This document shows, in pieces, positions 29,732 through 41,356 of a stretch of 64,000 nucleotides of DNA (the stretch's first letter is position 1; each line of letters opens with the position of its first letter). The notes beneath the pieces were generated by a model, which saw only the letters and a program-made list of their open reading frames with translations, was not told where the DNA came from and made no database searches. Source of the DNA: Porphyra umbilicalis (lineage: Eukaryota; Rhodophyta; Bangiophyceae; Bangiales; Bangiaceae); contig KV919138.1 in the NCBI GenBank assembly GCA_002049455.2, forward strand, positions 1 to 64,000, in the 5' to 3' direction. Both the position numbers and the translations under genes were made by a program.

Positions 29732-32700
29732 CAGGGAAGGGGGGGGGGGGAGGAGGGGAGGGGGGTTCTGGGGGGACGGGGAAGGGCGGAGAAGGAGGAA
29801 AGGTGTCTCATATGGGCCAGCACACCATGATGAAGATCCAAGATTTCCGAATCTGCTTTCGACACCGACCCACGGGCATTGCTGCCAAAATACTTCAATC
29901 GAGCGTGCACAGCAGGCCCGATCTGGAGCCCAGGACCAGGCCACGAAACCATGGTGGTACTTTTCAAGCTGGAATCATCCAACTCGCGGGCCACGTTTGC
30001 AATCGTTTCACGTCATGGAGACGCAACCGCATCTTGCTCGCGGTTTCCGTGACCCTCTCCACAATCAGTGTCCACGGGACAACTGCAGCCCTGAAAGTAA
30101 ACGGTCGTACAGGAAAGTAACATGACAACATGGGCTGCACGTGCACGTACGAACTGAACGAAGGCGGTACGATGCCAGTTCCGGAATGGGGCATTTCCGC
30201 CTGCACTTTTGCACCTGGCGTGCCAAGCGAAACTCCTTCCAGACACGAAAATCTCATGCAACCAATCGGAGGACGCTGTTCTCGATATTTGAAGCGTCTT
30301 TCGGCCATGGTTCGAGTCTCGAAACATGTCTTGGAGCGTGTGCACGAAAGACATGGTCACCTTGATGTGTACGGCCTTGCTCATTGAGTGGGGTGCTTTT
30401 GTCGGTCGCAGATGGGACCGCAAGAAGTGGCTGCTCGAAGGGAAGTACCTCGGCATCGGATGGGAGCGAGGTCTCGACGAAGGGCATGCAATTGGGACAG
30501 TTTTTGGTATTCGTGTATACTAGGAGGAGCCCACAACGGACTGGCAACAGGAAAGCCCACGCCAGAAAGCACCCTGTCACCGCATGCCAGACGATGCCGG
30601 CCGTGATCGAAAAGCTCATGAGCAACACCGTTGTCGGCACAGGTGACAATTCTTGCTTTCTGTGACGCTGTCAGCGATCTGCTGCTGCTTCCCTGACTCT
30701 CTCTGGAGGCGAGGGGAGCCGTACCCCCCTCTTGGGGTTCGTTTGGTCTGAAAGGTGGCGCCATGCTATTGTGGCGCGGCCAGTGCCGTGGGCGACGCTG
30801 CCAGCTGCTCCACCATCTGCGACGACCCCCCATTTGTTCGATCAAAGGAAACAAATTGATGGCGCCCAGCAGTCCGGAGGCTGAGCTCCTTCGGCATCTT
30901 TGAACTCCACATTCTTCGTGCCAGTGGTCATGACCAGAATCGGCCACCCAGATTGGTGCGATTCGTTCATGTCGATCGAACCGATGTGCGGTTCGGGCGT
31001 TATAGAAAAAATTGATCTGATGTAGCCCACTTTCTCCAATAGTGGCCCATGTCGACGAGATTGTTGTGGCGATCTCAGCCGATTGGGTTTTCGTGTCATG
31101 TCGGTACCGTGATCGTTGTGGTGCTCACCGCGGTCGGACCAGAACACTGGCGTGATGACCGCCCTCATCGTTTCTTCGCCTTTGTCGTTCCCCCGTGTAC
31201 GATGTTCGTTGGGAACCCCCCAGTGGCTCTCCCGCAGGTATGATTCCCCCTGCTGCAATCAACGGTTGAGAGCATTGTTGACGAACATGACGCCGAGCCC
31301 ATTGCACTGAGTGGGAGGCCAGTCTTGTCTCCCAGGCTTGAGCTGCTGTTTGGCGAGGTATGACAGTCCTCTAACGTTCGATCAAGAGGGGAGGTTACAC
31401 TCTCGCTGTGTTGATGTTGTTGGATTCGAAAGAACTAACCCACGATGCATGCACTTCTCGCGGCCCGCAACAAGCGCATCCACTCACGCAACATGCGTTG
31501 GGCGGCCCGCACTTGAAGTTCCTTTGTTGTCACAGGTTGCCAGTCGAGCATCCCTGCTTTCGGCTGGTGGTCGCCGAGATTTTGGCTGAGGACGGTTGTC
31601 GGTGAGGCGCCCGTGGCGCTTCTTCTTTCCACGACTTATGTCATCAGTTCGGTCACATGCGTTTAACCCGGGTGCCGGCCTGCGACCGCTGGGCTATGTC
31701 CGACTCGCGCAGTTGAAGCAGGAACCATTGCTGTGCGCCCGCTTGCTGCACGCGACTTCGCTTGCCCTCCCCTGGTGCATTTCAACGTTTTTTATCGTAT
31801 GATTATTTGTGTTTGATGCCGTGGCGTTGGTATGCGCCATGCTTCATCGTCGACTTGAGGGATTGGCAGTCACGCTGTTGGAGGGTCGCGGCGGTCGGAT
31901 GCTTTATCGATGACCATCTGTTCTTTACAGGGGCGGGCGCACAATTCTGGCGGCGGACTGGATACTGCGGATCCCCGGACGGGGTGGGATGAGGCGGGCA
32001 GTGCGCGTCCGGTGGATGAAAAAAGTTTGAAACATGAGACAGCGGAAGCGGGACAGGGACAGGGGTGCACACAGTTCGAGAGACACGGGCAACGCGCTCC
32101 GAGTCGAAGCTCCGATATTGACAGAAAGACCGGTCGGCCGACAGGCCGTGTGGCCGATTCCAGTGCCCAATAGTCGCCGCCCCGCCACACCCCACACAGG
32201 AAAGAGAACGAACAAGACACGAAGGTGCAAAGACGACAAGACAAGGGTACTTTCGCGGCCTCCTCCATGGGGGGGCCGTTGCGGCCAAGGAGGCGTCCAC
32301 CGCGGCACGCACGACAACTCGCCGAAGCCGAGGCGGTCGGTTTGAGCTTCCAGTTTGCCATGGCAGTGCGGCTTGAGCAGCCAGCGGACCCTGGCAGCGC
32401 AGGTGGGAGCGCAAGCCAGTGAGTAACACCGAAGCCTCCTCATCTTCGCCCAGGAGAGGTCGCGGCGACGGAGGCACCCCTGCGCTAAGTTGCCGGGCTG
32501 GTGGGAGACGTGTTGGACGGCCGCCTAGAAGCCTGAGGACGCGTCCAAAAAGAACCAGGCCATTGTTCTTGAGAACAAGGGGCGGGCAATCGCACGACTT
32601 TATCGTCTGTATTAGGAGAGTCAATAACGGCCTCTGTTCTCATCACGCTCATGCAACGTCTAAGCCGCAGTTGGTGACCGCTCGTGTCGGAAAGCCACCC

Positions 32701-33450
32701 AGCACGCGAGAGGGACTTTCTTGTGCACACAGGTCGAATGAAGCAGCATCAGATGCAAAGGACTATGTGCGTGCAACTAGGCGGCCACACACGAGCCGCT
32801 AAGGGCAGGGTGCGTCTTTGCAAGCTTGGCGGTACCATCACGACTCCTGAGACACCTGCTTGCCACGCGCCCTCCGCACACCCAGAGCACGGTCACCGCT
32901 TGCAACCTACACTCTTGGGGCTTCGTGCATCTTCTTCATGTGATGATCTGAGCGAGAGGTAAATGGGGCCGGGTAGCGGGATGAAACAGATAAAAGTGCA
33001 AGAGCAACATGCCTTCATGAGATCATCTGCGACTAGCGAGTGCCGGTCGGTCAGTCTCCAGTTAACAGACCACAACCACGCAAAAAGAACAATAGCCCTC
33101 ACACTGGCACCCGAACATTCAGCGAACTCCCCGTGCACAAGTGACAGGAGCTTAATGGTGCCAGTGGGGTTGGCCGCTGTGGCGATGCCCGCGGTGGGGG
33201 TAGCCGAGATAGTGATATTCACGATGACCATGGCCGCGCCGCGCCGTGGTGACGATGGACGCAGTGTCTATGGGCGTGGTGACGATCCGTCGTGACGATG
33301 GCGGTGGAGACGATGGCCTTGATGACAATGGCCGTGGTGCGATGAAGGTCGCAGCGGCGAAACTCGCGGTGTGGACGACCGCAGTGGCAGTGGCCTCGAT
33401 GATAGGGTGAGGATGTCCGCTGTGACCTGCTGCAGTGACAAAGATTGCGG
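29732..33450. other. Gene-poor region, no supported gene
   Basis: Base composition is closer to even than in the rest of the window. Open frames (for example minus strand 31803-32624) are short, lack domains and have no consistent coding character. A G-rich tract lies at 29739-29790. Confidence 0.4.
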
Positions 33451-33469
33451 TGGGGATGGCGGTCGTCAC

Positions 33470-33740
33470 GATGGCCGTGGTGAAGATAGCCGAGGTGGGG
33501 ATGGCCGCAGTGGGGATGGCCGCGGTGGAGATGGTCGCGCAGGGGATGGCCGTGGAGGGGATGGCCGCGGGGGGATGGTCGTGATGAGGATGGTCGCGAT
33601 GAGGATGGTCGTGATGGGAATGGTCGCGATGGAGATGGTCGCGATGGGGATGGTCGCGACGGGGATGGTCGCGACGGGGATGGTCGCGACGGGGATGGTC
33701 GCGATGGGGATGGACGCGATGGGGATGTGACCGGGATGAG
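33470..33740. repeat. 15-bp minisatellite (GATGGTCGCGAYGGG)
   Basis: About 17 tandem units built on gatggtcgcgatggg and variants, e.g. the four successive gatggtcgcgacggg units around 33650-33705. The length is a multiple of three so frames stay open in phase (Gly-Asp-Gly-Arg or Met-Val-Ala on the plus strand; Ser-Arg-Pro-Ser-Pro on the minus strand), but no flanking coding sequence supports a protein. Confidence 0.92.
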
Positions 33741-34894
33741 GATGGCCGCCAGTCCCGAAGACGCTGACAACGTCAGCGGCGTTGGAACGACGGAGGAAAG
33801 TGGATCTCGGCGCTGCCCAATCAGGTCATCGGACAGTCATTGAGGCGCTCCTGGCCTCACGTTCATGACAGATGGACGGACCTCCGGAGAAAATTTGACG
33901 CATAGAAGGATCTGGAAAGTGGTTCGACGATCGAGACGGTTCTCCCGCGGCAAAGCGCGTGGACATGACCGTTGCAAACCACGTGATGATCCAGAAGTAC
34001 GCAGTGCCAGTACAATGTACTGTATGCTGCACCCATTGTTCGGCTTTGTCCAGCACTTCGACCTCGCACCGACAGAGCATTGTCGCTGCCGCGTTGCGCT
34101 GCGAAGGCATGACTTCGGGCTTATTGCAGGTGCGTTGACGTTTTCTCTGGCCTCTCTGTGGTGCGATACGCAATGAAGGGCACGCCCGTTTGGGCTGCAA
34201 CGCTCACTGCGTCCGTACATACAGTGGGGAACCGATTTTGAGGCATCCCTTCCGTTGTAGAGACTCGATCCCCCAGAGTGCGATCCCTGTGAACGTTCAG
34301 TCATCGACTCAGACGCCATCCTGTCCATTTTTTCGCATTGGTTCTTTTCCATCATGCGCAGCTGCCGCCGCCTTTGAACCCGCGACATCCCCCGTGCGGC
34401 GCAAGTGTCACTCCGACTCAGTCGACTGTATCCTGGGCACATTCCTGAACGGGGTTCGATTCTTGGAAAAACACACACTTCAATTGTTTTCCCTGCTTTT
34501 CTCTTCCTGGTTCTCTCAACTGTGCCGTGGTCTCTGTGCTTCTGAGAAGGACGCTGGCGCGTGAAGGCATGGCGGCCACCCGCATCATGCTCAGCTCCAG
34601 CACGACCAGTGTTGGCGTGGCCACTGGCCTTCCCGTTGGCGTGGCCGGTGGATGAGTGCCCGGAGTGGAGGTGCTGACGCGACAGGGTGATACAAGCGCG
34701 AATGCGCGGGAACAGGCATGGGGTCGCGCTGGCCGAAAGAGCAGACTCCTTCGGCCTACATTGCTGATGCGTAAGCCCAACATGCCCCGCCCCCCGGGTT
34801 TCCAAGCCTCCGCCGCCGCCGCGCCGCCTCCGCTGTTGTCAGGACCCGCGGCACCGCCGCCGCTGCCTTCGCGACTTTCGCAACATCCTGGGGC
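33741..34894. other. No supported gene
   Basis: A long minus-strand frame (33837-34805) has an ordinary amino-acid mix but no recognisable domain and overlaps plus-strand frames of equal quality. No tRNA could be folded around a B-box-like ggttcgattct near 34456. Confidence 0.35.
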
Positions 34895-34976
34895 AGCAAC
34901 TGCCCACGTACGCGTTCGGGGCGCTGGTGGCGCGCTCTGTCTGCACGTACGTCGCGTTTCAGAGAGGTGAGACGAC

Positions 34977-35876
34977 GTGTGGATGCTCGTCGCGCGGACG
35001 TCCGATGTGCACGCATACGACCGTTGCGAGCTGCCGTACAAGAGGGACGTGGCCCTGGACGATGCGAAAATGCATCGCGCTATGTGCGTACGTTCTTTGA
35101 CAACCGTCGCACTAACATTCGAACAACGGCTCACCGCCCCACTCCACCTAACTGTTCGGGAGCACCAACGACAGACGCGTGGACCCGGTGCCGGCCGAGA
35201 CAAGCGGCACGCGTGGCCACGTACACGCGCAACAGGCGCCAGATGGCAGACGCCCGGTCACGTGTCGCCACAGCGGTGGCCGTGTGCCTACTGCGCCATC
35301 GGGCTGAGGGGACACCGCGTTGCCTCTGTCGTCTGTGCCGGCCGCTTTTGTCGCGTCCTCGGCGACAATCTTGTGCGCCTCCACACTGAGGCTAGCGCCG
35401 TCGTCGGAAGCATTACCACCGACACGAGCGCGACGGTGCCGGCGACAGGGCGCGCTTCCAGGAGCAACAACGCTGACATGGCAGCCATGGTTCGAGTCGA
35501 GTGTGCGGTGGATGACACCGCAGGTGGCCGGAGGTCGCAACGGCCGGCGTGGCGGTTTTGGGAGCGACGGCGGCGGCCGGCGCGTGCGGTCCGTCTGGGG
35601 CTGCCGGCCTGGTGGCGTGCTTGGTTAGCGGCGACAGAGGGAAATTTTGATGCGGCGGAGGTCGCGACAGCAGCGGCAACAAAGGGGGCCCGATTTGATC
35701 GACCCTGGAAAGGAGATGTGGCTCAGCCGGTGCACTCGGTAGCGGCAGCCGGGCGCCGCGTGCGCGCACCTCGACGCCGTCGCCCAGCCGCCAAAAGATG
35801 CCGTGTGGGACCGACGGGGGCGGGGACGCCGTCGTGTCGTGAGGGAAAGCGGAAGAAGGGGGGGAACAGCAAATAG
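34977..35876 (+). CDS. Hypothetical protein, weakly supported
   Basis: Open frame of 299 codons not assigned to a family. The first half has plausible coding character (ARTSDVHAYDRCELPYKRDV, then VRSLTTVALTFEQRL) and a CxxC motif (CAYC). The last 100 residues are Arg/Ala-rich and basic, ending KRKKGGNSK, which could be a nuclear or RNA-binding tail. A short frame just upstream (34870-34970) reading FRNILGQQLPTYAFGALVAR also looks coding and is followed by a possible 5' splice site (gtgagac), so this could be a downstream exon of a spliced gene. Its function is unknown. Confidence 0.3.
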   Translation: MWMLVARTSDVHAYDRCELPYKRDVALDDAKMHRAMCVRSLTTVALTFEQRLTAPLHLTVREHQRQTRGPGAGRDKRHAWPRTRATGARWQTPGHVSPQRWPCAYCAIGLRGHRVASVVCAGRFCRVLGDNLVRLHTEASAVVGSITTDTSATVPATGRASRSNNADMAAMVRVECAVDDTAGGRRSQRPAWRFWERRRRPARAVRLGLPAWWRAWLAATEGNFDAAEVATAAATKGARFDRPWKGDVAQPVHSVAAAGRRVRAPRRRRPAAKRCRVGPTGAGTPSCREGKRKKGGNSK

Positions 35877-36483
35877 AAAGCCAGCCGCACAGGGTGCCGC
35901 CATCGCCGCCGCTACCGCCACGTAACTGATAGGCCCACAACACTCGACCCGACTCAGCCCTGCGCGGCCGGTCGTCGCCAGCGGCGACCATCCACCCCCG
36001 GCTCCATATGCACTCTGCTCGGCACCACACATACCGAACGAAAAGACACACAACACCAAGACAGCAATCCAAGGCGAGGAAGGAACGCAAATATGGCAAG
36101 CCTCACCCTCCATCAGCGTGGGCTTCTCGACACCTGGAGAAGACCACTGGCAACGCTACTTCGCGACCTTACCCACTTGTACGGGCTTCACTACCACTCT
36201 CACACACAGCTCACCATCGCCTCACCGCACAAAACAATATCATCATGAGAAACGTACCCCACAGATTGGCAACCGATCATCAGACCCACTCATCATCGTC
36301 GCGCTACGCACCGTGATATCTCCACGCCGCAGTGACTGGTGTTCGCCCAATCGACGACGTCGCCCGTTGTCAAGTTGACCCTTACGATGCACTATGCGGC
36401 GTCATCGCCCTTATGAAGAGGCCCGCTGCAGGAAGGACCGCAACCGCGGCTACATTGACAGAGCCAACACCTGGGTGCCCCTG
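35877..36483. other. No supported gene
   Basis: No recognisable protein, RNA or repeat feature. Confidence 0.35.
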
Positions 36484-36945
36484 TCACGTCCGTGACGAAC
36501 CTCTTCCGGACGTGGCCATCCCGGATGAACAGACTGCACCACAACTGCCCTGGGAACGACAGTCGTTCCGGTCAAAGTCTGCAACGGACCCAAACAGCAG
36601 TCCACAGGAAGGGCACTCGAACCACACACGAGCTCCAGGAGGAATTCGGACACGACCACCACCTTCTCCGCTGGTACATAGCGCCGAGGGACACATGCAG
36701 CGGGCTCCCAGCTGCCATGCGTCGTTGCCGACATGCAGAACAGCGCCGCCGCTCGATGAAACAGCACAAGGACCAAAACGTACGGAGACATGCACATATT
36801 GTGAAGCGGGGTCGTCTGTGCGAGTGCGGTGCAGCAGTGCACCGCATGTTGAACAAAATTCGTCTGCATGATGAGAAGCACCAGAGGAAGGTGCCGATGG
36901 CTCGGGAGCAGGCGGCATCTTCGAATGAGTGCCGGATGAAGACAT
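36484..36945 (-). CDS. Small cysteine-rich hypothetical protein (two zinc-binding-like motifs)
   Basis: Minus-strand frame. The ATG at 36945 opens a natural-looking N-terminus (MSSSGTHSKMPPAPEPSAPS) and gives 153 residues. It contains FCSTCGALLHRT, then a second motif ECPSCGLLFGSVADFDRNDC near the C-terminus. The latter resembles the C-terminal CPRC...DFEDHAC motif of the zinc-finger gene at 4814-5995 in layout (C-x2-C, about a dozen residues, D/E-rich, final C). The frame extends upstream to 37047 through the 40-bp palindrome at 37019-37058. The family is not recognised and the gene may be a fragment. Confidence 0.42.
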   Translation of the reverse strand: MSSSGTHSKMPPAPEPSAPSSGASHHADEFCSTCGALLHRTRTDDPASQYVHVSVRFGPCAVSSSGGAVLHVGNDAWQLGARCMCPSALCTSGEGGGRVRIPPGARVWFECPSCGLLFGSVADFDRNDCRSQGSCGAVCSSGMATSGRGSSRT

Positions 36946-38117
36946 TGTGCAGAGGACCTGCTCTGGAGAAGGCAGGAACTCGGTGCTGCCGCGCACAAAG
37001 TGACGAAGAGGGTACTCGGGCGCCTTCTCGTGCAGAGCGCTCTGCACGAGAAGGCGCCTGCGGGGTTGCTGTTCTGATTCCCACCTTTACACCGGATCAA
37101 AGAAAGAAGCACTGCAACGTGCTTAAAATCAAATGGTCGACAAAGATTGAGTCCCGACTATTCATGGAGCCAAGCGAACGGACACTCTGCCGCAGGGACC
37201 GCTTGAATGACGGCATGGCGGACTTTCATGAAAATTCATGCTCAGGTGCGAGGGAGCAGGACCTCACATATCCCCTGACGCCGAGTTATCTGTTCCCGCC
37301 GTCCTCTTCTCGCCTGCTCCGGCAGTCACAGCCCCAACAGCACAGCCCACTGCGGAACACAGACAACAAAGTACGGTCAGAGGCAGTGAACGCATGAGAC
37401 AGGTGCACCTACAACTCGGCGAGCGTGGAGACGCCACAAAGCACGTTTGTTTTACACAATATTTTCACAAGTGCCTGTCGACACAATCATTCGGTACTGC
37501 CCGTAGAGCTAGTGAGAAGGGGGGCCATTGTCCACGTCATGATCCGAATGAGACTTCAAGTGCCCGATCTGACACTGTTGCGCGCAGCCGATGAGCTGTC
37601 ACCTGTGACACGCAGAGCCAACCCGAGCCAGCAGATCGCCTCAACCAGCGAACGAGCAAGAACGCCTGCTGGCCGTGTGATCGTCTGTGGCAACCTCATG
37701 GCGCGAAGACAGGCAAGCACAGCTTGACACAATGCCCCGAATTCGATTGCGTTGCGCGCCAGTCCCGCAAATTCCCGTCTGTCTCGGGCGCTGTGCCTCA
37801 CAGAGGCCCCACGAGTGCTAAAGTCCGTAGTTCACGAGACTCTCGCCACTCATGCATCCGGTTTGTACCAGTACGGCCGGTGTCGCACCCATTCGGGTCA
37901 GCATCTACCCGCGCACCTGCGCCGCAACGCCGATCAGTTGCTGACTTCGGCAGCTGCCTGTACAACTGTGCGATGCCGCCGCCGCGGAGGAACGAGAGGC
38001 GAAGGCACCACACTGGGACGGACATCTCTGCTGCATGCTTGCCCCGTCGCGCATGCTTTCACCGTGGCGGCGCCATCCACCCTCCCGCAGTCCCCGGCCT
38101 CCCTGCAACACTCCCTA
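36946..38117. other. No supported gene apart from a palindrome
   Basis: Contains the perfect palindrome at 37019-37058. Plus-strand frames from 37752 to 38117 are open upstream of the next ORF but look non-coding. Confidence 0.35.
37019..37058. repeat. 40-bp perfect palindrome without spacer
   Basis: Left arm GGCGCCTTCTCGTGCAGAGC is followed immediately by its exact reverse complement GCTCTGCACGAGAAGGCGCC. Flanking bases do not extend the symmetry. Confidence 0.97.
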
Positions 38118-38603
38118 ATGGAGACGGCCGTTCCCTCTCCTCCCCAAGGGGACGACGGAGACCTACTGCTTTGTCCTCTGCCTCCCGACGTGGACTTGGA
38201 GCCGCGTTTTCGCGATGAGTCCCTCTTCCTCTGCCGTGCTGACCTGTGGGAGGCCGCCAACCTGATGCTTGCCATGTGCCCTGAGAAGAACGTGGCCTCG
38301 CTCATCCACTGGCGTCATCGTATGGAGACAACCCTGAACCCCGTGCCCTTTGGCTGCTTCACGCAGCGCGGTCTGCTACTCCTCTTCACCTCGGCGTTAC
38401 ACGAGCCCACCGAGCAACCCTCGTCATCCGTCGCCATGAACGTGTTTGTGCAGATGCTGGACGCAGTTGTCGACTGCTTTTGGTCACGCTTGGACCTTCA
38501 AAAAGAGAATGAGAAGTACCCCATTTGCACGCAGCACACACCAACTACGCTTGCCTGCGGTAGCTGCGTGTCGAACCACCCGTTTTATGATGGTGCCCAG
38601 TAG
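38118..38603 (+). CDS. Hypothetical 161-residue protein
   Basis: From ATG 38118 (context ctaATGg) the frame encodes a balanced, natural-looking protein: METAVPSPPQGDDGDLLLC..., then RDESLFLCRADLWEAANLML, FTQRGLLLLFTSALHEPTEQ and SVAMNVFVQMLDAVVDCFWS. It ends ...SNHPFYDGAQ. Composition and hydrophobic periodicity suggest a small helical globular protein with scattered cysteines. No family is recognised. The frame is open back to 37752, but the upstream part is Arg/Thr-rich and unlike the rest. Downstream there is (CTG)n/(CCG)n repeat sequence. Confidence 0.5.
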   Translation: METAVPSPPQGDDGDLLLCPLPPDVDLEPRFRDESLFLCRADLWEAANLMLAMCPEKNVASLIHWRHRMETTLNPVPFGCFTQRGLLLLFTSALHEPTEQPSSSVAMNVFVQMLDAVVDCFWSRLDLQKENEKYPICTQHTPTTLACGSCVSNHPFYDGAQ

Positions 38604-39509
38604 AGGAGGGTGTGTGCGTTTTCGACCATTTAAATGCATTGGCTCTGGTTTGTTGGACTACAAACTCCACCACACACAAGGGTCGTGCAGTTGCGCTGGC
38701 GGGCGACAAGCCGCCCGCCCCGCCACCGCAGCCACCGACACCGCCGGCGGTCACGGCGGCATCGGCACTGCCGACAGTGACATCAGCAGCGGCAAGTGCA
38801 GAAGAGCGGTTTGGTCACCACGCCGGATGTTACGGGGCGCCCCACCGGCGGCTCCGCTGTAGGCAGCGGCAGAGGAGACGGCGGACGCCGCGGTGGCGCA
38901 TGCTTGGCAGGGGCCGGCACAGGCCCGACGTGCCCCTCCGCGACGGTTGCATTAGCCAACGTGACAACCGATGCTGCGTCGACCGCGGCGGTCGCCCGCG
39001 CGCCCCCGCCGGTGCCGCCGACTTGCGCGAGCGGCGGCGGCGCGGCAGGCTGCGACTCGGTCGCCCCCTTCCTAACGCCGCCGGTCGCACCATCGCCTCG
39101 TCCCTCGGCAGTCGCCCCCCCCGCGCCGCCGCCGATGCCGCCGTCTTACACGAGCGACGGGCGCGCGGCTGGCCTGCAACCTGGCCGCCCGCGTCCCCGA
39201 CCACGCCGGGCGCACAGTCTCGCATTCCCTCGCTGGCGTGTGGGCACGCATTGGAAGTCGACGCCTTGGCCGTTCCGGCGGCCGGCGGACCACCGAAAGG
39301 GCAGACTTGGCGACCCCTGTGGTGCACGCGGCCGCCACGTTCGGAGCCGCAACCACCGCCGCAGCGCGTGCATGAGCTGTCTGTTGTGCGGCGGCAGCCT
39401 TTTATCGTTCGATTTGACCGCTGCGAGAGCAGCAGGCTGCTGCTGCTGTTTGCCAAAGTTTTGGTCGCTCTTGCGCTCGTCCGGATGGAGACTGCCGCTC
39501 TTGTCACTG
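38604..39509. other. GC-rich low-complexity sequence
   Basis: CCGCCG-type sequence with several open frames on both strands. No supported gene. Confidence 0.4.
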
Positions 39510-39900
39510 TTAGTGCTGCTGCTGCTGTCCTGGCAGAACTTGATGCTGTTGTTCCCGTTGTCGTCGCTTCTGTGGACGTTGCTGCTGCTGCAGTTGTTCC
39601 TGCTGCTGTTCTGATGTTGTCGTTGCTGTTCCCTTTGACGTCGAGTCTGTTGACGATGCTGTTGCTGCGGTTTTTGCTGCTGCTGTTCTGTTGTTTTTGT
39701 TGCTGTTGACGTTGCTGCTGCTGCTGTTGGCGTTGGGCTCCTGCATATGCCGTTGACGTTGCGGTTGACGGTGCAGCTGCTGCTCTTTTTGCTCCTGCAC
39801 TTGGTGTTGTCGTCGATGCTCCTGGTGTTGCTGGTGCTGCTGGCAATGACGTTGCAATTCCTGATGCTGCTGCTCCACAGCAACAGCCCCGGGCGCCGCC
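39400..39900. repeat. (CTG)n/(CAG)n-rich tract
   Basis: Dense imperfect ctgctg/gttgct repeats between about 39400 and 39900 on the plus strand. They explain the Leu/Val frames on one strand and the Gln/Ser frames on the other. Confidence 0.8.
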
Positions 39901-40877
39901 GCAGCCGCCAACGCCTGTTGCAGCGCCATCGCCGCCGGGGCGGCCATGGCCGCCTGCTGCAGATGCTGCTGCTTGCGGGGAGGCGGAAGCTGGCGACAAC
40001 CACCGGCTGGTGGCTGCTGCTGGCGCGACGGCAGACGTTGGCAGCAACTGCCGTCTGGTTGTTCGGCTGCCTCCCTGGCGACACGTGCGATCCCGACTAC
40101 CCCTGCTGCTGCTATACCGATCCGCCGCCACCTGCGCCGCCGCCGCCTCCGCCGCCTGGTGCTGCACCATCGCCGCCTGACAGCCATGGGCGCCTGGTTC
40201 AGCTGCTGCTGCATGGTCGAAGCAACCTCCCGCACATCCACCCCATTGTTTGTGCGACCAACGGTCGCCAGCGCGTGCACCGTGCGGCCGCGGCAGTCTG
40301 CCGTGGGGGCGACTTTGGAATCGGGCGAAGCGGCCGCGGCCGTGGCCGCGGCGGCGCAGACGGCGGCAGCACAGACGGTGCCGACGGCGACGGCTATCTC
40401 GACAGAGATGGCGGAGCCCGGGTGGCCGGCGGCGCCCCGCGTTCCGCTCCCGCCGGGGGCCGTGCTGGCGCAAGCAGCGGACACGAAAGAGACGAGGGCC
40501 ACTGCGGCGGTGGCGCGGGCGGCGGCCGATTGCAGCGGTGGTGGCAGCGACTGTAACAGTGCTGGTTGCGGTGGCTGTCGCAGCCACAAGCGCAGGGCGC
40601 ACGCACGGCCAGAGCCGCCGCTGCTGCCGCCGACGCCGGGGCACACGCGGCAATGGCCGCTGCTGCCGCCGCCTTCGGCTTCCTCCAAGATGTATCCCTC
40701 CCACACGCGCCGCCTTGAGTGGCGCCACCGCCACGTCCGCGGCCGGTATCCTGCACGATGCGCGCCCCTGACAAAGGCGGCTACATCCCCCCCCCCCAAC
40801 ATCGACAGCCCCAACACCGGTAGCCAGTCCAGGCCACTCAGGTCACTGGGGCCAGTAGGCACTCCCAGGGCCATCAA
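39510..40877 (-). CDS. Gln/Ala-rich low-complexity ORF, weakly supported
   Basis: Minus-strand frame of 455 codons beginning MMALGVPTGPSDLSGLDWLP and ending in a long Gln/His/Arg-rich tail (e.g. QQHQELQRHCQQHQQHQEHR). The tail is encoded by (CAG)n-like sequence that is open in all three minus frames, so its length is not evidence for coding. The first 60 residues and a central Ala-rich segment (ALVSFVSAACASTAPGGSGT) have better character. Poly-Gln/Ala sequence of this kind is frequent in eukaryotic transcriptional regulators, but no DNA-binding domain is visible. It may be entirely non-coding. Confidence 0.3.
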   Translation of the reverse strand: MMALGVPTGPSDLSGLDWLPVLGLSMLGGGDVAAFVRGAHRAGYRPRTWRWRHSRRRVWEGYILEEAEGGGSSGHCRVCPGVGGSSGGSGRACALRLWLRQPPQPALLQSLPPPLQSAAARATAAVALVSFVSAACASTAPGGSGTRGAAGHPGSAISVEIAVAVGTVCAAAVCAAAATAAAASPDSKVAPTADCRGRTVHALATVGRTNNGVDVREVASTMQQQLNQAPMAVRRRWCSTRRRRRRRRRWRRIGIAAAGVVGIARVAREAAEQPDGSCCQRLPSRQQQPPAGGCRQLPPPRKQQHLQQAAMAAPAAMALQQALAAAAAPGAVAVEQQHQELQRHCQQHQQHQEHRRQHQVQEQKEQQLHRQPQRQRHMQEPNANSSSSNVNSNKNNRTAAAKTAATASSTDSTSKGTATTTSEQQQEQLQQQQRPQKRRQREQQHQVLPGQQQQH

Positions 40878-41356
40878 ATAAAAGCGCTACCGCCACTGCC
40901 GCCGTATCGGCTGCAGCGTCCTCTCCATCCACCCCACGGTGCGGCCGATGCCGGCTGCAGCATCCTCTCCATCCCTCCCACGGCGCCGACCACAGACGGA
41001 GTGGTCTCCACCACCCCCCGCCCACCTTCGAACGCGGAGCCACTGCCCCCGCCGATGTTGTCAGCGCCACGCCCCCGGCCCCGCGAGCCGATGTCCGAAC
41101 GCGAAACATTCCCGGACACGACTGGCGCAGTGAATGCCCACCGCCGCAGCCCGTGCCGCCCACGTCGACCGCAGCAGTGGCAGGAATACGGGTTCTGCGC
41201 GATGCGCCGCCGCCGAGACCGCCGCCGTCAAACCGTCTCCGCAGGCCACGGCAGCCGCATCTGCCGGTGCTCTTGACGACACTGTGATGCTCTCCCGTGA
41301 CGTGCTGGTCGTCTGTGTGGGGTCCGTGACAGCAAGGTGAGAAAAGAGGCAAGTGT
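40878..41356. other. No supported gene
   Basis: Short direct repeats of tgcagc(g/a)tcctctccatc at about 40913 and 40961. Otherwise nothing recognised. Confidence 0.35.

Noticed and set aside
30290..34470. tRNA B-box-like ggttcgattct/ggttcgagtct sequences
   Set aside because: No matching A-box at the right distance and no cloverleaf could be drawn.
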